Positions 9,771-18,853 of a stretch of DNA of 64,000 nucleotides are shown here, in pieces. A program made the position numbers and the translations under genes. The stretch spans positions 310,001 to 374,000 of the forward strand of contig CDRNVI010000054.1 of NCBI GenBank assembly GCA_977017575.1. Direction: 5' to 3'. The notes beneath the pieces were generated by a model, which saw nothing but the letters and a program-made list of their open reading frames with translations, was not told the DNA's origin and searched no databases. The DNA comes from Paramoeba atlantica (Eukaryota > Discosea). Within the stretch, counting starts at the first letter, position 1. Every line of letters begins with the position of its first letter.

Positions 9771-11326
9771 CAGGGGTGCAAATCAGATGCTGGGGGGGTC
9801 TAAAATTAGCAATGTTTGCGCAATTTTGGAAAATAATAGATCATTCGAGAGCTCTCGCAGAGATCTATGTTTTGGCGCTATTATCACGTTAAAAGAAAAC
9901 AAATTTGAAAAAGATATTTTTTTAAAGGTTTTTTACCCCCCTAAAAGTTGCAGATTTTTCAATTTTTGCAGTTTTTTCCGTGTTTTTTTTTGTTTTTCAG
10001 CTCACTATAATGCCGCAAAAGCGATCCCTCTCTAAGCAAAACAGTAAAAGCTTATCTGATAGATCACACGAACCCCGGGGGCACACAAAATATTCACACA
10101 GGATGCTTCTCGTTAAAGATTACGAGAATACAAACTCCTACAATGCCACTTGCCAAAGACAAGGCGTCCACGACAGCACTGTTAAGTTGTGGGTTAAGCG
10201 ATTTGAGGAAACCGGGGATGTTGAACGTGCTACGCCTCCTCGCGAACGCACTGACAACGCCGGAGCTTCTTGAGGCATGCCGCGAAATTATTGACGCGTC
10301 CAACGCGACAAGTGCGCGAGGTTGTCCCTCGTGGAGTTTTATTCTTCGAGAGGTTAGGAAAAGGGGTTTCTCCTGCAGCAGGCCGGCCCTAGTAAATTTT
10401 TTGAAGGACGAAGGGATGATCCAACGATTTTTTTCTAAAGGCCTGTTCTTAACTGAAGTTCACAAGGCCAAGCGACTAACATTTGCACTGAAAATGCAGA
10501 AGTGGTCCGTCGCACAGCTTCGTCACATTATTTGGTGTGACGAAAAAAAGTTTACTTGTCAACTTGGGCGCGAAAGCCGTTCTTACATTTGCCGAGCGAG
10601 TGACCCCCCCAAGCCACCCCTAAAAGCTGCGCAAAAATGGTTTGGGGGGGATGGAGTAAACGTTTGGATGGGTATAAGCCTTATTTATGGAGTTTTTTAT
10701 CACGTCTTTCCCGACAGGGTCAGAAATGGGAAAGTTACAATTACTTCAAATGTTTTTAAAGCAGCTATGACAAAAAGGGGGGGTTTCTTAAGTTACTTGA
10801 AGCGTCATAGCGGTACTAGAGTTGCAATGAATAATGCTCCTTGTCACAATGGCACCTTTAAAACCTTTCGAGAAAACCAAGTCTTTGTTTTAGACTTTCC
10901 CCCAAAATCCCCAGATCTTAACCCTATTGAAAACATTTGGGACATCATGGACACCTTTATTAAAGATGGTACAAACCCAGAAAATAGGACTGAAGTTTTG
11001 TATTCTATTGAAAAGGCGTTTGATTACATTAAAACAGATGGTCATGACATGCTCATAAATACTTTAAACAGCATGCCGCGGCGTTTCGACATAGTAGTAG
11101 AAAAAAAAGGGGAAAGTTGTAATTATTGAACGTACAAAATTTTTCTTTCACTTTTTGCATTTTGACGTTTTTGGGCTTCTCCTCAGTTGACCACCCCCTT
11201 ACACCCCGGGAAACCGCCTATCCAAATACATAGATCTCTGCGAGAGCTCTCGAATGCGCTATTATTTTCCAAAATTGCGCAAACATTGTTAATTTTAGAC
11301 CCCCCAGCATCTGATTTGCACCCCTG
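9771..11326 (+). mobile_element. Tc1/mariner transposon inside the IS30-like element
   Basis: Long inverted repeats of about 105 bp start CAGGGGTGCAAATCAGATG and are flanked by TA on both sides (9769-9770, 11327-11328). Inside the repeats lies the 12-bp palindrome cgagagctctcg. The transposase is on the + strand. Removing the element and one TA restores the conserved IS30 segment STSTIYRHI. Confidence 0.92.
9980..11129 (+). pseudogene. Tc1/mariner transposase with frameshift and altered catalytic residue
   Basis: An N-terminal frame (from the Met at 10010) gives the DNA-binding half, with HRMLLVKDYENTNSYNATC and HDSTVKLWVKRFEETGDV. The frame changes between about 10205 and 10260. The second frame, to 11129, gives RGCPSWSFILREVRKRGF, then the catalytic domain with IIWCDEKKF, AMNNAPCHNG and PKSPDLNPIENIWDIM. 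In this family the middle motif reads MDNAPxH, so the second catalytic Asp is replaced by Asn (codon at 10830). Frameshift and lost acid both predict an inactive enzyme. Confidence 0.85.
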
Positions 11327-12148
11327 TATATCGCCATATTCGTCGCAACGCGTCCTTAGGCGGCAAGTTGTACACCCATTTGCGGATCCAGCGAAAGAGG
11401 CCATACCGTCGTCGCACCAGACCTGATCGCAGCGCGATTCCCAACCGAACGCCACTTGAAAATCGACCAGAAATTGTTAATAAGCGTCGGCGCTACGGCG
11501 ATTGGGAAGCAGACTTGGTCGAGGGTCGAGGACATACCGGATATATTCTTACCCTGTGCGAGCGTAAGAGTCGCTTCCTTGTTCTTCGCAAGTTGGAATC
11601 TAAGCACGCGAAGGGGGTAAACAAACAAATTGAAGACGGGTTAAAGAATTACAAGGTTCAAACAATCACATACGACAACGGAGCAGACACGGAGGCACCA
11701 TGAAGAAGTAAACAAAAAATTGAAATGCAAGTCTTTCTTTTGCGCTCCGTATCATTCGTGGGAGAAAGGGTCTGTGGAACATGCAAACGGTTTGATCCGA
11801 CAATTCCATCAGAAAACCGAATCTTTTGAGAATTTGAACCAAAGTGAATTAAACAAAACAGCATTGGAATTGAACACTCGTCCTCGGAAATTATTAAATT
11901 ATCGTTCTCCAATGGATTTTGTGAATGAACTGCGTAAGTAAAAGAAGCTAAGTAAGCAAAGGTACGTGAGAAAGCTTGTAAAGTTAGCCTGCTAGTGTTG
12001 GAAATTTAATGACAATAAATTTAAGCATTTTGTAAAGGTGAAGAAATTCTTGTCTAATAAAGTTTCTTACTCAGATCTTACACTTGTATTACGCTTTCTT
12101 TAAATACTCTGGATAAGTTTTTATGTTGAAAGGAAAAAGGAACGATGT

Positions 12149-13498
12149 TCAACTATGGTGAGGCGCAGAAAAAGGGAATGACGGTCGACTATGGTGAAAA
12201 AAGTGGTGCGCTGGAGTTGACAATGGGGTGGTGCACTGGAGTTGAACATCCGGGGATGCGTAGTGGTTGTATAATTCCAGGCGGCTGTCGTGAAAAAGAG
12301 ATACCCAGTTCGCGTGGCGAGAAATGTGACTTGTTGAGTCTACTCTACTAACTTCTAAAAAGTCACACGCTCTCTTTTCCATAAGTTCGTCTACGGTACA
12401 CGTTTCTACGACGATGTCGTGTGCTGCACTTTTCCCATTGAGCGCTTTGGACAGGGCGGCTTCAGCCCCCTGGGGGGAAGGGATACGACTACGCACAAGT
12501 TGGCTTACGCAAGCTGCATGCACATCCGGGAAATATCTCCATGTGTTGTCGTTGACGAGGTGGAGTTTGACAGGTTTTGACCGGGACTGGATAAAGTGGA
12601 AACGTTGCTTGTGTCGGTTATGGGTTACGGGATGCGTGGGGTCCTGGGGCGGCGGGAGATACTGTGACGGGCTGTCGGGAGTTTGTGTGGGAATCTTGGT
12701 ACCCTCGGATTCATCCGAATGTAAATGGGTGTCCAGTTGTGATGGGGGTAAGAGGCTTCCTTGTTCAAGCGGCGGGCTTTGTATTCGCCCTACGCTGTGC
12801 GCTTGTTGGAAAACCCAGGATGGGACTTCGTCATCGCCATTCTCATTCCGCGGACTGTGTTGGTGTGCTGTGGAAGATGAGTCCAAGAGAATGATACTTT
12901 CCGGTGCCTTGTTTTTGGGAGTCGGGATGGCTGGTTCCCTGGCAACGGCACGGTCAGCTGTCGTAGTGGTTGTGTTTAGGGACGGTGTGACGAAATTCTT
13001 GGGAAGGGTACATGGGCCGGTGGGTAGAGTATTCTGCCCATCCAGTTTGCTTATCGGTGTGTCAAGCGAAGTCAACGGTGTGCCAGTGCGTTTGCAGCAA
13101 GGATGGCCGCACCCTGCTTTGTTCTTACATTTATGTTTACAGGGCTCGACACGGTCTGCTTGTTCGGAAGCGGGGCCTAGGCCTTGCTTGCAGCACACGT
13201 GCTTATATTGATCTTTACTCTTGCAGATATGCTTGCATACTCTAGTTAAGGCGTGGACCTGAAGTTGTGTTGGAGATTTAGGTTTGGGGAGGCTTTGGGA
13301 GTCCGGAGTTTTATTAATTTCCGGAGTTTGATATGGAACGCCGTTGAAAAGTAGGAATTTGGCAAGCGAGCAGGCAGTTGATGCGACGGCACCACCGACG
13401 GTAACAGTGGGTGATTTTTGATGGGGAGTAACCTCCTTGGGTGGGGGTACATGTAAATCGTGTTCGTCTTTTGGACAGGGTGCTATTGTGTACGACAA
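12149..13498 (-). CDS. LINE N-terminal region with zinc knuckles
   Basis: This minus-strand ORF of 449 codons belongs to the LINE up to the IS30 boundary near 12250; the final residues come from IS30 terminal sequence. It has two knuckles, CKHICKSKDQYKHVCCK (degenerate, one Cys replaced) and CKHKCKNKAGCGHPCCK, then a long Ser/Pro/Thr-rich linker. The segment IPSPQGAEAALSKALNGK resembles the segment at the start of the downstream ORF. The pattern CxHxCx5CxHxCC is one I associate with the C-terminal knuckle of MER3/HFM1 helicases; that similarity is from memory. Confidence 0.7.
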   Translation of the reverse strand: MSYTIAPCPKDEHDLHVPPPKEVTPHQKSPTVTVGGAVASTACSLAKFLLFNGVPYQTPEINKTPDSQSLPKPKSPTQLQVHALTRVCKHICKSKDQYKHVCCKQGLGPASEQADRVEPCKHKCKNKAGCGHPCCKRTGTPLTSLDTPISKLDGQNTLPTGPCTLPKNFVTPSLNTTTTTADRAVAREPAIPTPKNKAPESIILLDSSSTAHQHSPRNENGDDEVPSWVFQQAHSVGRIQSPPLEQGSLLPPSQLDTHLHSDESEGTKIPTQTPDSPSQYLPPPQDPTHPVTHNRHKQRFHFIQSRSKPVKLHLVNDNTWRYFPDVHAACVSQLVRSRIPSPQGAEAALSKALNGKSAAHDIVVETCTVDELMEKRACDFLEVSRVDSTSHISRHANWVSLFHDSRLELYNHYASPDVQLQCTTPLSTPAHHFFHHSRPSFPFSAPHHS

Positions 13499-13570
13499 GC
13501 GTTCCTGTCCGGTGCTGCTGTGAGGTCGTACGGTTACCGCCGGGGTTGAGGGAGTGCCGTTAGATTACGT

Positions 13571-14163
13571 TTGCAACATGGGTGCCCGCAGGTCTGTTTG
13601 TTTTTACAGACATGCTTACAGGGTGTGCTACGTTGTACCGGCATTACACTCACAGCCGTGATCACCTTTACGTCTTCTCTTGCATCCACCGGTGCGTCAC
13701 ATCACTTATTGTTGTACGTATCCGGTTTTGCTACGCGTACCAGGTGTCGTTTGCAGCATGGGTGTTCACAGTGAGCTTTGTCCTTGCAGCGGTGTTTGCA
13801 TTCCGGAACCGTTTGTTGTGTGGTTGGGGGGACGGGGTGAGGGGGAAGTTCGTTTGTGTGAGGAGTGACCAGGATATGTGGCCGCGTTACACCCCGCTTG
13901 CAACAGGGGTGTCCGCAGGTGCTTTTGTCCTTACAAGGATGTTTGCATGGAGCTGGGGGTACTTCTCCTGTGTCGCTGGTAAGGGACTCATTGCTCTTTT
14001 GGGATATGAGAGCCTGGACGGTTCGGGTAGCAGATTTTGCAACCCTGTCTGTGAGAGTGCCTTTCAGGGACAGGTTTTTGTTTTGGTTAGACACGTCGCG
14101 TGGTCTCTTAGGAGAGTCCTGCGACGCCTGGTGTGTGCCCTTCCCTAGTAGTAAGCAAAACAT
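13571..14163 (-). CDS. LINE N-terminal region, further zinc knuckles
   Basis: The ORF at 13702-14163 carries CKHPCKDKSTCGHPCCK and CKHRCKDKAHCEHPCCK. A third knuckle, CKHVCKNKQTCGHPCCK, is read from about 13570-13640 in a neighbouring frame. These continue the series in 12149-13498, so the LINE had at least five knuckles before its reverse transcriptase ORF and one more inside it. A frame change separates the pieces. They may bind nucleic acid, by analogy with CCHC knuckles. Confidence 0.65.
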
Positions 14164-14179
14164 GTCGTTGTAAAGGGTA

Positions 14180-14215
14180 GGGAAAAGAAAAAAAAGTCAA
14201 CAAGGTACAGAAACG
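14180..14215 (+). repeat. Short copy of the SINE 3' end
   Basis: The terminal motif aaggtacagaaac with an A-rich lead-in matches the 3' ends of the SINE-like copies at 5238, 42135 and 49321. Nothing more of the element is visible. Confidence 0.35.
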
Positions 14216-14221
14216 TTATCG

Positions 14222-14940
14222 CACCACTTTATCGTGCAAAATTTTGAGATCTGTACGTTCCCGTTGTCTTTAGGTCATTTCGAAAAATATAAAAAAGTTG
14301 AATGTATTTTTTAAAAAAAATCACTTTTCATGCCAACAAATACGTATCGACTCCCCAGGGGTGGTCTTACAGAAAGTGGAAAAGTGTTATGGCGCATGAG
14401 GCTTGGCCACGGGGTTGCGATAAGGTAACTAGCCCGCGGGTTTAATGTCAATGTGAAACATATTGGAAAATATTTGAAAAACAATTCGCCTGAAATTCTT
14501 TACACTCTGAGCCCTGAAGTAAAAAAAGAATCCAAAGACACTTTGTTATTCTTCCATCCAACTCAATTACATGTGTTTCGTACATTAAAACATTAAAAAA
14601 AGTACCATTCACCCCAAATGGTATTTTTCAGAAAGATGGGGCAACACCTCACACTGCGAAGGAAACAAAAGCGTACCTTGATGACGGCAGCATGAAATTA
14701 TTGAAAAATTGGCCGCCCAACTCCCCCGATCTCTCACCAATAGAAAACGTGTGGAGCATGGTACAAAGTCTTGTAGATGAATACAATCCGGCAAATAAAG
14801 AAGATCTCATAAAAAGCGTACGTAAAGCTTGGCGTAAATTGTCTCAAGATTATATTGATGATTGGGTTTTGAGCTTAGATGCTCGCCTCAAAGTTTGTGT
14901 GGCGAGTAACGGAGAAAAGGTGACAAAATGGTAATCTTTC
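14222..14940 (+). mobile_element. Mariner-type element, internally deleted remnant
   Basis: The left end reads gcaccactttatcgtgc and ttttgagatctgtacgttcc, shared with the remnant at 23459. A helix-turn-helix region follows (GGLTESGKVL, FNVNVKHIGKYLK, with one in-frame stop). After a gap comes the C-terminal catalytic part, GIFQKDGATPHTAKETKAYL and NWPPNSPDLSPIENVWSMVQ, ending at 14934. The middle of the transposase, with the first catalytic Asp, is missing. Confidence 0.75.
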
Positions 14941-15060
14941 TCTAAAATATACGTATTCGTTTCTTTTTGTTTCATTTCTTCACGCGCAAAGTCTTTATGT
15001 TGAGATCTGCAAAATGCAACAAAAATCAACCCAAACGGACATTTGGCTGAAAACTTAAGG

Positions 15061-15405
15061 GCGGGTGCCTTATTGGTGCGGAGGGTTTATTAACAATGGT
15101 ATTATTTCATCTAGTATTAACATTCATCTATTATTAACAAGAATTAATTTCCTTCATTTTTCGCAGCTTCCCTAAAGGAAAAATCGCCAAATTTAACTTT
15201 CAGCGGGCTTTTTGTTCGTAAACTTGGTGTATTCGTGGGGGTTAGGGTAGAAAACAGGCCTAAAACAAGCCCAAAAGGTTGATTGTTAATAATAGATGAA
15301 AAATTCATCCATTATTGAAAAAGTGGGTATTATTTCATCTATTAGTAACAAACCGTTTATTATTAACAAAAAAAATTGTTAATAATAGACGAACCCCCCC
15401 TTTAA
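15061..15405. repeat. Pogo-like MITE with repeated TCTATTATTAACAA motif
   Basis: The motif (t)tattattaacaa and its complement occur many times between a G/C-run at each side (gcgggtgccttattgg at the left, gacgaaccccccctt at the right). A partial copy is at 5752. It has no coding content and resembles the other C-run plus word elements of the window. Confidence 0.55.
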
Positions 15406-15409
15406 CGAG

Positions 15410-15845
15410 TTTGGCTTGTGTCGCAATGGGCAACGGCGATATGTGAGGGGCTGCGGGTGTCGAGGTTTCACGAGGTTTCAACGAGACCTACAGCCCCCCT
15501 AGTATCCTTATCGCTCATACACACCATTTGCAAAACCAACCTTTTTCGAAAGCCTTGAAATGGTCATATTTCTCCCACTCGTCACTTCACCATAAAACCT
15601 TTCTTTCCTCTCTTTGCTACATTCCCTACGCTCTAACCCCTCCACCATGACCACCCTATCCACCCCTCCTCCCCTTCCCCCTTCCCCTTCCCCCTCCTCT
15701 CCCCCACCCCCCTTCCATTCACCTCATCTAAGATTACCCTCCTTAGAGAAAGCGTAATCGGATGACACAAGCCGATTTGGTTTAAATCCATCCATCCATC
15801 TAACCCCTACTCCCACTACCCCCCACCCCCCTCCCCCCTCCCCCC
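15410..15845. other. Upstream region of the Obg GTPase gene
   Basis: The first half contains a duplicated tcgaggtttcacgaggtttca near 15459. From about 15640 onwards the + strand is dominated by C runs and T, up to the ATG at 15846. This C-rich lead is typical of the housekeeping genes in the window. Confidence 0.5.
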
Positions 15846-17546
15846 ATGCCCCCCACCCCCCTCCTCCTCAGCCGCATGGCCTCCGTCCTCCACACCGCCC
15901 TCACCTCCCCCCTCCCCCCCCGCACCTACACCCGCCACGCCCCCTTCGTCGACACCGTGAAGGCGCTGGTCACCAGCGGCCGCGGCGGGGACGGCCGCAG
16001 TGCCTTCCTCCACGCCTGCAACGACAACCTCGGGGGGCCGGGGGGCGGGGACGGGGGCGCCGGCGGGGACGTCTACCTCGCGGCCACCCCCCGCAGGCCG
16101 GATCTCGCGCACATCGACGGCATGGGGTACGCCCTGCACGCGAGCCCCGGCAACGCGGGGGCGGCGAAGACCCTGTGTGGGGGGAACGGGGCCGATCTCG
16201 TGTTGGAAGTCCCCCTGGGGACGACCGTGCGGGACCTCGACGGCAACCACACCCTGTTTGATCTCACCCAGGAGGGGGGGGTGCTGCTGCTGGAGGGGGG
16301 GCGAGGGGGGAAGGGGAACGTGCGGTTCGCCCACAGCCGGAACCAGGCCCCCCGGGAGTGTACCCAGGGACTCCCGGGGCAGAGTATGCTGGTGCAGCTG
16401 GAGCTGCGTACGGCGTGTGAGGTCGCGTTGGTGGGGCTGCCGAATGTGGGGAAGAGTGCGTTGCTGGGGGCGTTGACGACGGCGCGACCGAGGGTGGCGC
16501 CGTACCCCTATACGACCCGGGAAGTGTATGTGGGGTATCTGCATAAAGCCTATGGTGGGGCAAGTATCCGGGTGGCGGATTTACCCGCACTTACCGAGGG
16601 GGCATATGCGGGGAAAGGCCTCGGCTCGGGATTGCTGCGGCACGCGGAACGCGCAAACACGCTTGTTTACATAGTGGATCTCGCCAACGTCTACCACAGT
16701 GAGCTCCAGGGTCGATACTTGGAACCCTGGGAAGTAGTGGAGGTGCTGCGAAGGGAGATGGAGTACTACGACTCCGGATTGTCTACCCGAGCCGTGGCGA
16801 TTTGGGCCACCAAAGCGGATCTCGCCTATGATAACCACGGCAGAGACACGGCTGTGGTGTGTGAGGAACTCCGGAAACGATTTTCCGGGGAGCTGCCTGT
16901 TTTTCCGGTTACGACTATAGCCTCGGAGGAAAATCTCGTGGGACAAGATGCCTCCTTGACTTTCGCCCTACGTCACTTGGGTCCCATAGCGTTCAGTCGC
17001 GCGCAGGCCGCGGAGAGTTACCGCTCCGACTGTGAGGCCACGGCGTGTCAGGAGCGGACAGAGCGACAAGAACGGGACAAACTGTGGGTACAGGGTCAGC
17101 AAGGGGAGATAATAGAGAAGCTTCAAGAAGAGGATGCCAGCGATCGCGGCACAAAGATGCAGGGTCGGTGGTTAGAAACGGAAACGGGGAACCGCAATCC
17201 AAAACAACTTAGCAAAGAGCGGACTCTAGCAGGAGACTCGTCGGTGTCAGGTAGTCCAAACGAAGACACAAACAGAATTTCTGGGAATGCTGATACGGAA
17301 GCGGCCGAAGAAGAGATCGTCGTGGAGGAAGCTCCAAGTCTGGTGGATCAGCAGCTGGATAATCTCTACGGTGCCGTAAGCACATCTAACATGACTCCAC
17401 ATGAGGCGTATACCACGATGGAGAGCCAATTGCCGTTTCTCCGCGACAAATCCCATCAAGGGGCCTACTGGAAGCTGACCAGACGCCGAGGTGAGAGGCT
17501 TACAGATGAAATTCTCCGTACACCCAAACCGCGGGGGCCACGATAG
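15846..17546 (+). CDS. Obg/CgtA-type GTPase, probably organellar
   Basis: This 566-residue ORF has the glycine-rich Obg fold at about residues 34-190 (TSGRGGDGRSAF, GGPGGGDGGAGGDVYL, GGRGGKGNVRF). The GTPase domain has G1 GLPNVGKS (197-204), switch PYTTRE (221-226), G3 DLPAL (245-249), where DxPG is usual, and G4 ATKAD (321-325), where NKxD is usual. The last 185 residues are a hydrophilic extension, absent from typical Obg proteins. The first 30 residues lack acids and resemble a mitochondrial presequence; a second Met at residue 11 could be the start. Obg proteins act in large-subunit ribosome assembly (MTG2/GTPBP10 in mitochondria). The 5' end is strongly C-rich, the middle G-rich. Confidence 0.88.
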   Translation: MPPTPLLLSRMASVLHTALTSPLPPRTYTRHAPFVDTVKALVTSGRGGDGRSAFLHACNDNLGGPGGGDGGAGGDVYLAATPRRPDLAHIDGMGYALHASPGNAGAAKTLCGGNGADLVLEVPLGTTVRDLDGNHTLFDLTQEGGVLLLEGGRGGKGNVRFAHSRNQAPRECTQGLPGQSMLVQLELRTACEVALVGLPNVGKSALLGALTTARPRVAPYPYTTREVYVGYLHKAYGGASIRVADLPALTEGAYAGKGLGSGLLRHAERANTLVYIVDLANVYHSELQGRYLEPWEVVEVLRREMEYYDSGLSTRAVAIWATKADLAYDNHGRDTAVVCEELRKRFSGELPVFPVTTIASEENLVGQDASLTFALRHLGPIAFSRAQAAESYRSDCEATACQERTERQERDKLWVQGQQGEIIEKLQEEDASDRGTKMQGRWLETETGNRNPKQLSKERTLAGDSSVSGSPNEDTNRISGNADTEAAEEEIVVEEAPSLVDQQLDNLYGAVSTSNMTPHEAYTTMESQLPFLRDKSHQGAYWKLTRRRGERLTDEILRTPKPRGPR

Positions 17547-17688
17547 CACACAAAGAAGAACATAAGGTTTACAACCTGAAGGCACATTTCGGTACTGATT
17601 CTACCTTGTATTAGCCCTATTTTTGAACCGAATAAGACAAATGTACGATCTCTGTAAAGTATGATCTCTGTAAAGTATGATCTATGTA

Positions 17689-18756
17689 CAGGGGGTGGCA
17701 CGGAAATATGGGGGGGTCAAAATTTTTACAACTTGTCCAATTTTGGAAAGTAGCACCGCATTCGAGAGCTCTCGCAGAGATACGTTCACCTGCTATTGCG
17801 TTTCCCGTGTTTTTAATTTTTTTAATTTTGGACAAAAAAATACATTAAAATATACGTCAATATTTTATGTATTTTCCCTCTATTTTTTGACCTTTCCGCC
17901 GCGTTATGCCACATAAAAGGGCTTATTCCAATACAAGGGTGTACAGCACCGTGATCGTCATTGTTACAGTCCTCGTGTACAGCTTATAGTCACCCACCGC
18001 ATACTTTTAGTAAAGAAGTATGAAGAAACTGGGTCAAAAATAATTTATGCCCACAAAAGCTCATTATGCCCCACAAATCGGTCAGAATTGCGATCGACGA
18101 TCGCATCTGGGATTGAATTGTTGAAAGGAGAACAGAACAAAACATTTTTACACACTTCAAAAACTGTTCCACCTCATATTAAGATTACATTACAAAAAAA
18201 TGGAGATCATTGTGGATATTAAATGACATACTGTACCCCCCCCTGTTTATAATAGCCTCGACCCCTCCCCCCCTTTATAGGTTCTTTTTTTGGCAAACTG
18301 GGGAAGATTTTTTTTAATTTTCTTGCACTGTCTTAAATATTTTGATATTTATTTTCATATAGTTCTTCGAGGTATGGTGCGTGTTCGTGCTGGACATTTT
18401 ACTTTGGAAGAGCGCCGGGGCCCACTTAGCGATTGAATAGTTCCTGGTTCCTCGCTCCCAAATGTAGGGCGATTTCTGTGCCAACTCTTAATCTTCAATC
18501 GCCCTCCCCCCTTTATAGGTTCATTTGGGCAAAAGCGAGGCTATTATAAACCGGGGGGGTACAGTATTTTTCAAAATTCGAAACTTGCAATTCCTGTTTT
18601 CAGCCCCTTTGGCATAGGGACCTACCCCCCTGGATACGGGAAACGCAATATCAGGTGACACGTATCTCTGCGAGAGCTCTCGAATGCGGTGCTACTTTCC
18701 AAATTGGACAAGTTATAAAAATTTTGACCCCCCTCATATTTTCGTGTCACCCCCTG
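17689..18756. mobile_element. Non-autonomous Tc1/mariner element
   Basis: Inverted repeats of about 105 bp start CAGGGGGTGGCACG and are flanked by TA (17687-17688, 18757-18758). The palindrome cgagagctctcg lies inside both arms. No transposase frame survives. Most of the right half is a second repeat, at 18222-18575. Confidence 0.88.
18222..18575. repeat. Pogo-like MITE (TTTATAATAGCC family) nested in a Tc1 element
   Basis: The ends are inverted: tactgtaccccccc then gtttataatagcc at the left, and ggctattataaac then gggggggtacagta at the right. The word ctttataggttc occurs near both ends after C runs. The right 140 bp (from gttcctggttcctcgctccc) recurs at 28186-28317 inside a Merlin remnant. 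Confidence 0.7.
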
Positions 18757-18853
18757 TATGAGAAGAGTGGCGTATATAATACAACATATAGCATCGTGAT
18801 ATTTTACTTTTAAACCAGAATTAGGTTATTTACGAAAAGGTTGCTGCGCAACT

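Larger units (their letters stand above)
9435..11941 (+). pseudogene. IS30-type transposase, interrupted
   Basis: The N-terminal part (9435-9770) has the IS30 helix-turn-helix: YSRLSHYDRNRIQSL, IARIIGKSHSTVCREL and a second HSPEQIANTIR segment. It is cut inside STSTIY, a conserved IS30 site, by the Tc1 element. After 11327 it resumes with YRHIRRN and GGKLYTHLR. The catalytic core follows: Asp in DWEADLVEG, Asp in ITYDNGA, and Glu in WEKGSVEHANGLIRQF. A frame change lies just after TYDNGA (about 11690-11710); the last part ends at 11941. Closest in character to bacterial IS30 (rve domain) enzymes. Two lesions, one of them the insertion, make it inactive now. Confidence 0.85.
9278..12247 (+). 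mobile_element. IS30-like DNA transposon with repeated subterminal motifs
   Basis: The ends carry inverted copies of tcaac(a/t)ccaacgcaccac (left, 9281 on; right, 12200-12246, in two tandem versions). More copies of ccagtgcaccac lie just inside the left end. An IS30-type transposase ORF lies inside, itself interrupted by the Tc1 element at 9771-11326. The element lies inside the LINE. IS30 is mainly a bacterial family, but the surrounding and inserted elements are eukaryotic, so contamination is unlikely. Confidence 0.75.
5857..14163 (-). mobile_element. R2-type LINE with N-terminal zinc knuckles, interrupted by an IS30-like transposon
   Basis: Read on the minus strand, the element starts near 14163 with a zinc-knuckle region, then enters a long ORF with reverse transcriptase and a C-terminal restriction-like endonuclease, and ends near 5857 after a short 3' UTR ending ctacaggtaatgccctgtat. 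The same 3' end occurs in the copy at 47032. The IS30-like element (9278-12247) sits inside it. If AT is the target duplication, the frame runs straight through (ASPD to PPSPSSMGK). A caution: a segment like PSPxGxAxxKxLNG occurs on both sides, so two related copies side by side cannot be excluded. The zinc-knuckle part contains a frame change between 13498 and 13702. Confidence 0.75.

Noticed and set aside
12414-14173. Plus-strand ORFs of 100-265 codons opposite the LINE
   Set aside because: They are antisense shadows of the zinc-knuckle frames, which have clear repeated cysteine motifs.
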